From contig NZ_PENI01000010.1 of the NCBI RefSeq assembly GCF_003688995.1, positions 124,001-188,000 on the forward strand: 64,000 bases of DNA, given 5' to 3'. Within the stretch, counting starts at the first letter, position 1, and every line of letters starts with the position of its first letter. The position numbers and the translations under genes were made by a program. This document shows positions 50,237 through 57,734 of the stretch, piece by piece. The DNA comes from Streptomyces shenzhenensis. GTDB taxonomy: Bacteria; Actinomycetota; Actinomycetes; Streptomycetales; Streptomycetaceae. The notes below the pieces were generated by a model. It had not been told where the DNA came from. It searched no databases and saw only the letters and a list, made by a program, of their open reading frames with translations.

Positions 50237-50266
50237 ACAACGGGCCGTCCGGGCAGAGCGGTTCAA
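50237..50266 (-). promoter_or_regulatory. SigL-like ECF promoter P8 (for the T4SS-like operon 50169-41456)
   Basis: On the minus strand: TTGAACC (50266-50260), 16-bp spacer, CCGTTGT (50243-50237); about 68 bp before the start of the first gene of the operon. Confidence 0.7.
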
Positions 50267-50291
50267 GGTGAGGGGAAGAAGGCGGGCGCGA

Positions 50292-51122
50292 ATGAGCGCG
50301 GACATGGGAGAGAAGGGCGGCGACGGCGACGGCGGCGAGAGCGGTGTCGCGAAGACCGTACGGAACACCGGAGTGGCCGTCCTGGGCTTCGGCTGCCTGC
50401 TGTTGCCTGTGGTCCTGGTGGGCGGCGCGGTCGTGGTGATCATCTTCGGTGGACTCGGTGTCCTGCTGGCCCCGCTCATCGCGCTGATCCTGCTGTTCGG
50501 CGGGGGCGGCGGAAGCCACAGCGACGCCGACAACGAGGCCACGGCGAACGAGGTGGTGGCCATCATGCAGGGCGACGGCAAGGACCCGCTGGACGAGAGC
50601 ACCGTCCCCGAGGACCTGGTGCAGCCCATCGAGGACGCCGGCAAGGAGTGCGAGACCATCGGCCCGGTCGTCATCGTGTCGCAGATCGAGTTCGCGTCCG
50701 GATACAACTCGAAGATGGTCGGCCCCGACGGCGAGAAGGGCATCTCCCAGCTGCCGCCCGCGGTCTTCGAGAAGTACGGCAAGGACGACGACGACAACGG
50801 CAAGGTGTCCGCCGAGGACGACGTGGACTCGATCCGGGCGCAGGGCCGCTTCATGTGCGACCTGGCCGACGAGGCGCAGAACGCGCTCGACACGGCCAAG
50901 GTCAAGGGCAATGTCCTGGACCTCACCCTGGCGGCGTACAAGGTCGGCATGGACGCGGTGCTGGCGGCGAAGGGCGTACCGCAGACGAACGAGGCCCTGG
51001 GCTATGTCGCCGCCGTCCGCGCCCAGTTCGCGAAGTACGCGGGTGTGGCCGCGCCCCCGCCCGGCGCCACCCCCGGCGTGACCCCCACCCCGACGGAGAC
51101 CAGGAAGACGACGACCTCATGA
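50292..51122 (+). CDS. Membrane-anchored transglycosylase-like protein
   Basis: 276 aa from ATG 50292 (ATG 50304 is an alternative). One or two membrane helices lie near residues 25-72 (VAVLGFGCLLLPVVLVGGAVVVIIFGGLGVLLAPLIALILLF). The extracytoplasmic part (about 80-250) resembles the soluble lytic transglycosylase fold: VIVSQIEFASGYNSKMVGPDGEKGISQLPPAVFEKYG, with the Glu of QIEFASGY as candidate catalytic residue and GEKGISQLP in place of GAxGLMQ. Such enzymes locally open peptidoglycan for type IV systems. The Thr/Pro tail ends in overlap (ATGA) with the next gene. Confidence 0.85.
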   Translation: MSADMGEKGGDGDGGESGVAKTVRNTGVAVLGFGCLLLPVVLVGGAVVVIIFGGLGVLLAPLIALILLFGGGGGSHSDADNEATANEVVAIMQGDGKDPLDESTVPEDLVQPIEDAGKECETIGPVVIVSQIEFASGYNSKMVGPDGEKGISQLPPAVFEKYGKDDDDNGKVSAEDDVDSIRAQGRFMCDLADEAQNALDTAKVKGNVLDLTLAAYKVGMDAVLAAKGVPQTNEALGYVAAVRAQFAKYAGVAAPPPGATPGVTPTPTETRKTTTS

Positions 51123-52006
51123 CAGAAGGGCCGCCCATGATCCGCTTCGACGTGCACATCTCCGACCAGGGCCGGGCGGAGATCGACGGCCGCCCGGTCG
51201 TGGCCGCACCGGGGGACTCGATGCACGAGGCGGTGCTGGACGAACTCCAGCGCCACGCGGAGGTCCACGGCACACCGGTGGAGGCCACGGTGAACGACAT
51301 CGCGGGGGCCACGCACTTCGTACTGGAGGTGTCACCGGACGGTTCGAGCAGGGTCCTGGTGCGGGAGGAGGAACCGGCGGGGACACCGGAGCCGGAGCCT
51401 GCGCCGGAGCCCTCCCCGCGGTCGGCGATAGCGCAGGCGGTGGCCCGGGCGAGAGCCACAGCGGTGGCGCACGGGACACCGCCCCCGCGACGGGCGAGGG
51501 TGGGAGCAGCCGAGATAGCAGCGCCGTCACCCGCCCCGGACATATCGGCGGACCTGGCAGAACGCATAGGAAAAATAAACGAGTCGGCGCAGGCGGGCCG
51601 GCTGGACGAGGCGTACGCGGACGCGACGGCGCTGACGGAGAGCGTGACGGGCCGGTCGGGCGTGGCCCACCCGCACGCGCTGGAGGCGAGATCGGTCGAG
51701 GCGTATCTGGCCCATCTGCGAGGCGACCACAGAGCGGCCACGGTCCTGGCGTTGACCGTGGCAAGGATCCGCTGCGGGGCGGGGGACGACCGGGCTCCGG
51801 AGGACGTGGCGAGGGCGGCGGCGGCCTGGCAACGCCTGGAGGACGACAGGGCGGCGGTGGTCCACGGCTACGAGCTGCTGCACATGTGGGACAGATTGCA
51901 CAGCAAGGGCCTGCTGCCGCCGGGTCACGCGGAGCTGGCGGACCGGGTGCGCGGCCATGTGGCGGAGCTGGAGGCGTACGGCCAGGGCGGCTTGAGCAAG
52001 GCTTGA
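51119..52006 (+). CDS. Cytoplasmic protein with the cluster-specific N-terminal domain
   Basis: 295 aa. Residues 8-80 (IRFDVHISDQGRAEIDGRP through FVLEVSPDGSSRVLV) are homologous to the N-terminal domain of the membrane protein at 27758-29236. After a Glu/Pro linker, residues about 140-290 are helical with TPR-like pairs (AGRLDEAYADATALTESVTGRSGVAHPHALEARSVEAYLAHLRGDHRAATVLALTVARIR). No membrane helix. It may be a regulatory or adaptor subunit. The start overlaps the transglycosylase stop by 4 bp. The ECF sigma gene begins 177 nt downstream on the same strand. Confidence 0.78.
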   Translation: MTEGPPMIRFDVHISDQGRAEIDGRPVVAAPGDSMHEAVLDELQRHAEVHGTPVEATVNDIAGATHFVLEVSPDGSSRVLVREEEPAGTPEPEPAPEPSPRSAIAQAVARARATAVAHGTPPPRRARVGAAEIAAPSPAPDISADLAERIGKINESAQAGRLDEAYADATALTESVTGRSGVAHPHALEARSVEAYLAHLRGDHRAATVLALTVARIRCGAGDDRAPEDVARAAAAWQRLEDDRAAVVHGYELLHMWDRLHSKGLLPPGHAELADRVRGHVAELEAYGQGGLSKA

Positions 52007-52182
52007 GCTTGGCCCGAGGAGGACCGGGCGCGGCGCGGCAGGCGCAGAAGGCACGGGGACCAGCGGGTCCACGGCGCCGTACAACGACCGTCAACCGAAC
52101 GTGGAACACGCACCGGAACACTCCCCTCCCCCGGAGGCCCGGCCCGCACCTGGGCCGGCCTTCCCAAGGAGCGGAGCACACG

Positions 52183-52731
52183 ATGAACGTGATGGTCATA
52201 GGTTCGGCCGGCGCGATATCCCCCGAGGAACGCGCGCTGCGCGAGCTGTACGTGGAGCACGGCCCGGCGCTCTACACGTATGTACTGCGCCTGCTGGGCG
52301 GGGACACGCACCGGACCGAGGACATCATCCAGGAGACGCTGCTGCGCTGCTGGAACAAGCAGAACCTGGTCGACGACGAGAGCATGGCCGTACGCCCGTG
52401 GATGTTCCGGGTGGCCCGCAATCTCGTCATCGACGCCCACCGCACGAAGATGGCCAGGCCCCTGGAGATCAGCGGCGCGGCATGGCTGACCGAGCTGGGC
52501 GCCGAGGCGGACGACATCGAGCGCATGCTGTCGTCCATCGTCCTCCACGACGCCCTGAACTCCCTGACCCCGGCCCACCGAGAGGCCCTCCAGGCCACCT
52601 TCTTCGCCGACAGCACCACCCAACAGGCGGCAGAGGACCTGGGCGTCCCCCAGGGCACGGTCAAGTCCCGCGTGTACTACGCACTACGAAGCCTCCGCTC
52701 AGCACTGGAGGAACGAGGAGTCCATTGGTGA
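52183..52731 (+). CDS. ECF-family RNA polymerase sigma factor (SigL-like)
   Basis: 182 aa from ATG 52183, behind AAGGAGCGG. Region 2 (ERALRELYVEHGPALYTYVLRLLGGDTHRTEDIIQETLLRCWNKQ) is followed by VRPWMFRVARNLVIDAHRTK; region 4 (LTPAHREALQATFFADSTTQQAAEDLGVPQGTVKSRVYYALRSLRSAL) contains the -35-reading helix-turn-helix. The sequence resembles the SigL/SigK group, whose -35 in M. tuberculosis SigL is TGAACC. Nine TGAAC(C)-type promoters stand in front of the neighbouring transcription units, so this is the likely controller. No zinc-type anti-sigma gene follows, and no such promoter was found directly before this gene. Confidence 0.9.
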   Translation: MNVMVIGSAGAISPEERALRELYVEHGPALYTYVLRLLGGDTHRTEDIIQETLLRCWNKQNLVDDESMAVRPWMFRVARNLVIDAHRTKMARPLEISGAAWLTELGAEADDIERMLSSIVLHDALNSLTPAHREALQATFFADSTTQQAAEDLGVPQGTVKSRVYYALRSLRSALEERGVHW

Positions 52732-52792
52732 CCCACCCCGCACCGCAGCGCCGGCCGTCACCACCCGGAGCCCGCCGACGACGGGACGGTGC

Positions 52793-52987
52793 ATGGCCCT
52801 TACCGTTCTCCTCTGGGATCGGCAGCGTTCGCCCGGTGCTGTTTGTGCTTCGTCCGCCTGTCGTGATGTCTTCATCGCCCTGGGCAGCGGTCCGGAGCGC
52901 CGCTACTGCTCCCGGCGCTGCGCGACCCGTGAGCGTGTGGCGGCTCACCGCGCTCGCGCCACGGGTGGCCCCGCACAGCCCCGTTGA
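52793..52987 (+). pseudogene. Remnant of a CGNR zinc-finger protein
   Basis: A 64-codon frame (ATG 52793) covers only the C-terminal zinc finger of CGNR proteins: CASSACRDVF, then ERRYCSRRCATRERVAAHRAR, with CATRE replacing the usual CGNRA. The N-terminal ligand-binding (ABATE) domain of about 130 residues is missing and no ribosome site precedes the ATG. It is probably a decayed regulator, although a mini zinc-finger protein cannot be excluded. Confidence 0.5.
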
Positions 52988-53087
52988 CACCCGGCGGGCA
53001 CGGTCGCAGACTCACGGGGCGGACCGGTGAAGGTGACTTCGCTCCGTGCATGCGTGCGCGAACGACGCCCCTGGAAGGGAACGGCCG

Positions 53088-54263
53088 ATGCGTACCGCCG
53101 TCGGCATCATCGGAGCCGGTCCCGCCGGACTTCTCCTCGCGCGGCTGCTGCACCTCGCCGGCATCGACTCGGTCGTCCTGGAGAGCCGCGACCGCGCCTA
53201 TGTCGAGCACCGCCAGCGGGCCGGGATCCTGGAGCAGGGCACGGTCGACGCGCTGCGCGCGGCGGGCGCCGGAGCGCGCATGGACCGCGAGGGGTTGCGG
53301 CACGACGGGATCGAGCTGCGGTTCGCCGGGCGGCGCCACCGCGTCGACTTCTCCGGGCTGGCCGGCGGACGGTCCGTGATGGTGTACGCGCAGACGGAGG
53401 TGTGCAAGGACCTCATCGCCCTCCAGACGAAGGAGGGCGGTCCGCTGCTGTTCGAGGCGGAGGCGCTCGCCGTGGAGGGCGCCGACACCGACCGCCCGCG
53501 CATACGGTTCCGGCACGCCGGGCGCGAGGACGTCCTGGAGTGCGACTACGCCGTCGGCTGCGACGGCTTCCGGGGCGTGGCCCGCGACGCCTTCCCCGCC
53601 GCCCTCACCCGGACCTTCGAACGGACGTACCCCTACGCCTGGCTGGGCATCCTCGTCGACGTCGCCCCCTCCCACGACGAACTGGTCTACGCCCGCCACG
53701 ACCGGGGCTTCGCCCTGCTGTCCATGCGCTCCCCGCACGTCTCCCGCCTCTACCTCCAGGTACCCGCCGGCACCGAGGCCCACGAGTGGCGGGACGACGA
53801 CATCTGGGCGGAACTGGAGCGGCGCATCGAGACCACCGACGGCCGGCGGCTGGAGCGCGGCCCGATCACCCAGAAGTCGGTCACGCCGATGCGCTCCTAC
53901 GTGCACGAGCCCCTGCGGTACGGCCGTCTCCTCCTCGCGGGTGACGCCGCACACATCGTGCCGCCGACCGGCGCCAAGGGACTCAACCTCGCCGTCGGGG
54001 ACGTCGTCACCCTCGCCCGGGCGCTGACGCACGAGCAGGAGACCGGCTCGGCGCGGCTCCTGGACGCCTACTCCGCGACCTGTCTGCGCCGCGTCTGGCA
54101 GGCCGAGCGGTTCTCCTACGACATGACGACCCTGCTGCACCGGGCCCCGGACGCCACCGCCTTCGAGGACCGCCTCCAACTGGCCCGGCTGGAGCGGATC
54201 GCCTCCTCCCGCGCGGCCGAGACCGACCTGGCCGAGGCGTACACGGGTTTCCCGTTCGACTGA
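53088..54263 (+). CDS. pobA: 4-hydroxybenzoate 3-monooxygenase
   Basis: 391 aa from ATG 53088 (GGAAGGGA upstream). It is a single-component flavin hydroxylase turning 4-hydroxybenzoate into protocatechuate. FAD-binding GIIGAGPAGLLLARLLHLAGIDSVVLE opens the chain; further motifs are HRQRAGILEQGTVDAL, the DG motif CDYAVGCDGFRG, and LLLAGDAAHIVPPTGAKGLNLAVGDV. Length and motifs fit PobA throughout. No ring-cleavage genes or PobR-type regulator are adjacent, so protocatechuate is presumably handled elsewhere. Confidence 0.95.
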   Translation: MRTAVGIIGAGPAGLLLARLLHLAGIDSVVLESRDRAYVEHRQRAGILEQGTVDALRAAGAGARMDREGLRHDGIELRFAGRRHRVDFSGLAGGRSVMVYAQTEVCKDLIALQTKEGGPLLFEAEALAVEGADTDRPRIRFRHAGREDVLECDYAVGCDGFRGVARDAFPAALTRTFERTYPYAWLGILVDVAPSHDELVYARHDRGFALLSMRSPHVSRLYLQVPAGTEAHEWRDDDIWAELERRIETTDGRRLERGPITQKSVTPMRSYVHEPLRYGRLLLAGDAAHIVPPTGAKGLNLAVGDVVTLARALTHEQETGSARLLDAYSATCLRRVWQAERFSYDMTTLLHRAPDATAFEDRLQLARLERIASSRAAETDLAEAYTGFPFD

Positions 54264-54498
54264 CTCCTCGGCAACGGCCCGTTACCTCGACCGGCCCAGC
54301 GCGGCCCGTCTCCGGCCGGTTTCGCCCATGTAGCGGAATCGTCATGGAACGGGACCCTCCATGGCCGGGAATGAGGCGGCCCGTTAGCGTGTTGCGCAGC
54401 ACGAATGGGAAAAGATCCTCCCCAGGAACTAGGGTCAATCCTTTGCCAGCCTATTACTCTTGAGCCAAGGCCGCGCAGGGCGGCCATGGAGGAGTGAA

Positions 54499-55365
54499 AT
54501 GAGGAGCAGTAACCCGGTCTTCTCGCGACGGGGGTTCAGCCGCGACAACGGCTACGCGGGCTTCAACACCGCGCCGCAGGCCGGGTACGCGCCGGGCAAC
54601 CCCTACGCCCAAGCCGGCAACCCGTACGCCACGAACCCCTACGCCCAGCAGGACCAGCAGCACGGCGCCCCGCCGCAGGCCCCGGTCACCACCGACCGGA
54701 TGACGATGGACGATGTCGTCCTGCGCTCGGCCACCACGCTCGGCGTGGTCGCCGTCGGTGCCGTCCTCGCCTGGACCCTGCTTCCGGTGTCGTCCGGCAG
54801 CTTCGGTCTCGCGATCGGCGCCGCGCTGATCGCGATGGTCCTGGCGCTGGTGCAGAGCTTCAAGCGCACCCCGTCCGTCGCGCTGATCCTGGGATACGCC
54901 GCCTTCGAGGGCGTCTTCCTCGGTGTGATCAGCGAGATGTACAACAGCCAGTGGAGCGGCGCCCCGTTCCAGGCGGTGCTCGGCACCATGGCGGTCTCGG
55001 GCGCGACCCTGCTCGTCTACAAGGCCGGCTGGATCCGCGTCACCGCCCGTTACGCCCGCATCGGCCTCGTGATCGCGATGGCGTTCGTGGCGGTCATGGC
55101 GGTCAACCTGCTCCTGGTGGCCTTCGGTGTCGCCGAGGACGGCGGTCTGCGCAGCTTCGGCCCGCTCGGTGCGATCGTGGGCATCATCGCGATCCTGCTC
55201 GGCGCGTTCTTCCTGACCCTCGACTTCAAGCAGATCGAGGACGGCATCGCCTACGGCGCCCCGCGCAACGAGGCGTGGCTGGCCGCGTTCGGTCTGACCA
55301 TGACCCTCGTGTGGATCTACGTGGAGATGCTGAGGCTGGTCGCGATCTTCAGTAGCAACGACTAG
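54499..55365 (+). CDS. Bax inhibitor-1/YccA family membrane protein
   Basis: 288 aa from ATG 54499 behind GGAGG. The cytoplasmic N-terminus (about 1-70) is rich in Gly, Tyr, Ala and Pro with NPYAQAGNPYATNPYAQQ-type repeats. Seven membrane helices follow (about 75-285), with the family segment ALILGYAAFEGVFLGVISEMYN and the C-terminal LDFKQIEDGIAYGAP, which contains the acidic residues thought to act as a pH or calcium sensor in this family. The physiological role in Streptomyces is unknown. A strong terminator follows. Confidence 0.93.
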   Translation: MRSSNPVFSRRGFSRDNGYAGFNTAPQAGYAPGNPYAQAGNPYATNPYAQQDQQHGAPPQAPVTTDRMTMDDVVLRSATTLGVVAVGAVLAWTLLPVSSGSFGLAIGAALIAMVLALVQSFKRTPSVALILGYAAFEGVFLGVISEMYNSQWSGAPFQAVLGTMAVSGATLLVYKAGWIRVTARYARIGLVIAMAFVAVMAVNLLLVAFGVAEDGGLRSFGPLGAIVGIIAILLGAFFLTLDFKQIEDGIAYGAPRNEAWLAAFGLTMTLVWIYVEMLRLVAIFSSND

Positions 55366-55387
55366 CCGGCCGTACGTCGGCAGCGCG

Positions 55388-55417
55388 AAGGGCCCCGGGT
55401 TTCCTCCCGGGGCCCTT
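55388..55417 (+). terminator. Terminator behind the Bax-inhibitor gene
   Basis: Stem GGGCCCCGGG/CCCGGGGCCC (55390-55399 with 55406-55415), extended by A-T pairs on both sides, 6-nt loop, ending in TTT. Confidence 0.88.
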
Positions 55418-55440
55418 TCGGCGTTCCGGGTGTGCGCGGC

Positions 55441-55715
55441 TAGGTCCTGTCGTCAAATTCCCGTCGTTCGCCCGGAGGGCGGGCCCTGCGGCGTCGTGGG
55501 GGTCCCCCCTGGTCGAGCGGAGCCGAGAGCTTGGGGGAGCGTGCTCTCGGTGTGCCGGGCGCGGGTCCTCGTACTGGACGTACTTGGGCCTGTGTCCGGT
55601 GCGGCGAGTGGGGGTCCCCCCTGCTCGGAGAGCTCGGGGGAGCGTGCATGGCGTCGCGGGGCTGGGGGCACCTCCCGGCCGGAGGCTGGGGGAGGGAATT
55701 TGACGACAGGGCCTA
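55441..55715. mobile_element. 275-bp MITE with 22-bp inverted repeats
   Basis: The left end (TAGGTCCTGTCGTCAAATTC...) and right end (ending TTTGACGACAGGGCCTA) are inverted repeats of 22 bp with one mismatch. Both ends lie in a CTAG context, suggesting a TA or CTAG target duplication as with some IS5-related elements. The interior has no transposase; it contains two related GGGGGTCCCCCCTG...GGGGGAGCG blocks. The right end forms the stop codon of the DUF4287 gene. The parent transposon is not in the window. Confidence 0.85.
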
Positions 55716-55943
55716 GAGCAGTTTGCGCGCGGCCCTCCTCAAGTCGTACTCATGGACAAGAGCCTTGGCGTGGCCGTACGCGAGGTTGTGCTCCTGGCGG
55801 AGCCAGCTGACCTTCTCCTCGAAGCGGAAGAGGGCGGGGCCTTCCTCGACGGTGCGCAGCCAGTCGGAGACTTCACGACCGGTGCAGTGGGGGATGCGGG
55901 CGAGCAGATTGCGATGGGTCTCTTCGGAGAAGACTTGGGACAT
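55713..55943 (-). CDS. DUF4287-type small protein
   Basis: 76 aa from ATG 55943. The sequence SEETHRNLLARIPHCTGREVSDWLRTVEEGP followed by VSWLRQEHNLAYGHAKALVHEYDLRRAARKLL fits the DUF4287 family (small helical proteins, sometimes fused to DUF5655). Length is normal for the Streptomyces form. Its TAG stop is formed by the terminal CTAG of the MITE, so the element inserted exactly at the gene end, probably in a pre-existing TAG. Function unknown. Confidence 0.85.
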   Translation of the reverse strand: MSQVFSEETHRNLLARIPHCTGREVSDWLRTVEEGPALFRFEEKVSWLRQEHNLAYGHAKALVHEYDLRRAARKLL

Positions 55944-56042
55944 CGGCGCCTCCGGACGCATTCGAAGCCGGTCCTTCACGTCACCGTGCCTGAGCGTTGG
56001 CGTGTTGGCAACACTCCAGGTCCGACGCGTTACGCTCACCGC

Positions 56043-56354
56043 GTGGTTGATACGACGCCCCTGACCCGTGCCGTGGATCACTTCGCCGACCGGTTGCGGG
56101 CGGCCCCGCAGAGCCGGTTGCAGCGCAGCGCGGCTGCCGAGGCGCTGGGTCTGGCAAGGGAGTTGGCCGTGCGCGCCCAGCGGATCGAGGACCCCTCGGC
56201 GGAGCCGCGGGAGATGCCGGACGCCGGTATGTTCGCCGCCGCGGACCAGATCACCGTGGCCGGGCACGATCTGGCGCTCGTGCTCACGAGCGACGCCGAG
56301 GTGCTGGAGGCGGTGCGCCTGGTCGACGAGGCCCGCCAACGCGCGGGCGTATGA
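56043..56354 (+). CDS. Small hypothetical helical protein
   Basis: 103 aa from GTG 56043, divergent from the DUF4287 gene with 99 nt between. It is almost wholly helical: LTRAVDHFADRLRAAPQSRLQRSAAAEALGLARELAVRAQRIEDP, then ADQITVAGHDLALVLTSDAEVLEAVRLVDEARQRAG. No membrane segment or known motif. It resembles conserved small Streptomyces proteins of unknown function. Confidence 0.78.
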   Translation: MVDTTPLTRAVDHFADRLRAAPQSRLQRSAAAEALGLARELAVRAQRIEDPSAEPREMPDAGMFAAADQITVAGHDLALVLTSDAEVLEAVRLVDEARQRAGV

Positions 56355-56389
56355 GCCGCCCCGCGGCACCCGTCCCCCGGCCCGGCTGA

Positions 56390-56632
56390 GGCCGATGGGC
56401 CGCTGTCCTGCCGCTGAAGGGCGCGGGCGCCGGCGTCCGAGCGCGCCCCGTCGCGGCCAGGGCTCGGTCCGGCGGTACGCCTCACGCTGAGGGCGGTGGG
56501 ACGCGGTCCTGCCGGGGAAGGGATCCGATCGCCGGCGTCCGAGCGCGCCCCCTCGTGGCCAGGGAACGGCCCGGCGGTACGCCTCACGCCGAAGGCGGTG
56601 GGTCGCGGTTCTGCTGCTGGAGGGGCGCAGGT
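56390..56632. repeat. 102-bp tandem repeat, about 2.3 copies
   Basis: GCCGGCGTCCGAGCGCGCCCC recurs at 56429 and 56531, a period of 102 bp, with the flanking sequence repeated at about 85 percent identity and a partial third copy from about 56594. It fills most of the gap between the genes at 56043 and 56655. The period is a multiple of 3, so a minus-strand frame reads a 34-residue repeat, but nothing else supports coding. Confidence 0.75.
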
Positions 56633-56654
56633 GTGTGCCCCGCTCGTTGCTCGG

Positions 56655-57449
56655 CTACAGGGACGCGATGACCCGGTCGGCCAGGATGTAGACGTTCTCC
56701 TCGCCGCACGCGAAGGTCAGCGTGTACGCGCCCGAGACGCCCGAGCCGCCCAGCAGGACCGGGGCCACGCCGCAGCGCAGGAACGCCGTCAGGCGTTCCG
56801 CGGTCTCGCGGTGGCCGGGAGTCATGCACAGGGTCGTGCCGTCGGCGAACACATAGACGTCGAGGGTGCCGAGGGGGCCGGGGCGCACGTCGGTCAGTTC
56901 GACGCCGGACTCGGCCAGCTCCTCCAGGGCGGTCACGGTGCGTTCGTGATCGTTCACGATCGGCGACTGCATCGGCACGAAGTCCGGATGCGAGGGATGC
57001 CGGCGGCGGGCCGCGGCCAGCTCCGGGGACTCACCGGTGAACTCGTCGACGTCCGTCACCGGGTCGGCCAGCGACTCGGCGACCGGCTCCAGGCCCGCGA
57101 AATCGGCCTGCCGGGGCAGGAACGGCTCGTTGTCGGCCAGGCCGAGCAGCGAGGGCGCGTCGGACGCGTCCCGGGCCTCCTGGGCGGCCCAGAAGGCGCG
57201 CGCCTCGGCCAGCTCCCGCTCCCGTTCCTCGGCGAGCGCCTCGGCGACGGCGGCACGTATCTGCTCGGTGTCGCTCGTGGTCCGGGCGCCGGGCAGCAGC
57301 GCGCGCGTGGCGGCTGCCTGGCTCTCCGCGAGCTGGGTGTGCAGGGCCGTGACCTGGCGGCGCAGGACGAGAACAGTGCGCAGGACGGCGACGCCCACGG
57401 CGCCCGTGGCGGCCGTGGTGATCAGCAGGGCGATCGGCATGGCGCTCAC
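56655..57449 (-). CDS. Membrane-anchored hypothetical protein
   Basis: 264 aa. One N-terminal membrane helix (about 5-26, IALLITTAATGAVGVAVLRTVLVL) is followed by a coiled coil (about 28-90, VTALHTQLAESQAAATRALL, AEERERELAEARAFWAAQEAR), an acidic linker, and a C-terminal domain (about 165-264) with ERTVTALEELAESGVELTDVRPGPLGTLDVYVFADGTTLCMTP and VYILADRVIASL. No known domain is recognised. The coiled coil suggests an oligomer on the inner membrane face. Confidence 0.78.
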   Translation of the reverse strand: MSAMPIALLITTAATGAVGVAVLRTVLVLRRQVTALHTQLAESQAAATRALLPGARTTSDTEQIRAAVAEALAEERERELAEARAFWAAQEARDASDAPSLLGLADNEPFLPRQADFAGLEPVAESLADPVTDVDEFTGESPELAAARRRHPSHPDFVPMQSPIVNDHERTVTALEELAESGVELTDVRPGPLGTLDVYVFADGTTLCMTPGHRETAERLTAFLRCGVAPVLLGGSGVSGAYTLTFACGEENVYILADRVIASL

Positions 57450-57734
57450 TGACGTACTCCCGGTTCAAAGTCGACCCCCGACTTCCTACATCAGCTTGAA
57501 GGATGGACTAACCAGCTGTCAGTGCGTAACGTCACGAAACGGACAGGACTTTGGGCCCGGGGTTTACCTCCACAACCGCTCTGACCTGCGGGATATCTCC
57601 CAGAAGGGAGATAGGTCACATCCTGGGGGAGATTGGATCACAAATCGGCCCGGCGTTCGGATCGTCCTCGAACGCCGGGTCCGAACAGTCACGTCGGGTC
57701 CCGCCTCGGTCACTCTGCGGAACCTCGGGCGTGA

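Noticed and set aside
52007..52182. SigL-like promoter directly before the sigma gene (autoregulation)
   Set aside because: GGAAC and GTCAACC strings occur but none has a CGTT-type box at 15-16 bp; the gene may instead be read from the upstream operon.
57449..57480. TTTGAACC upstream of the membrane protein gene at 56655 as a tenth site
   Set aside because: No CCGTTGT-like box at the required spacing.
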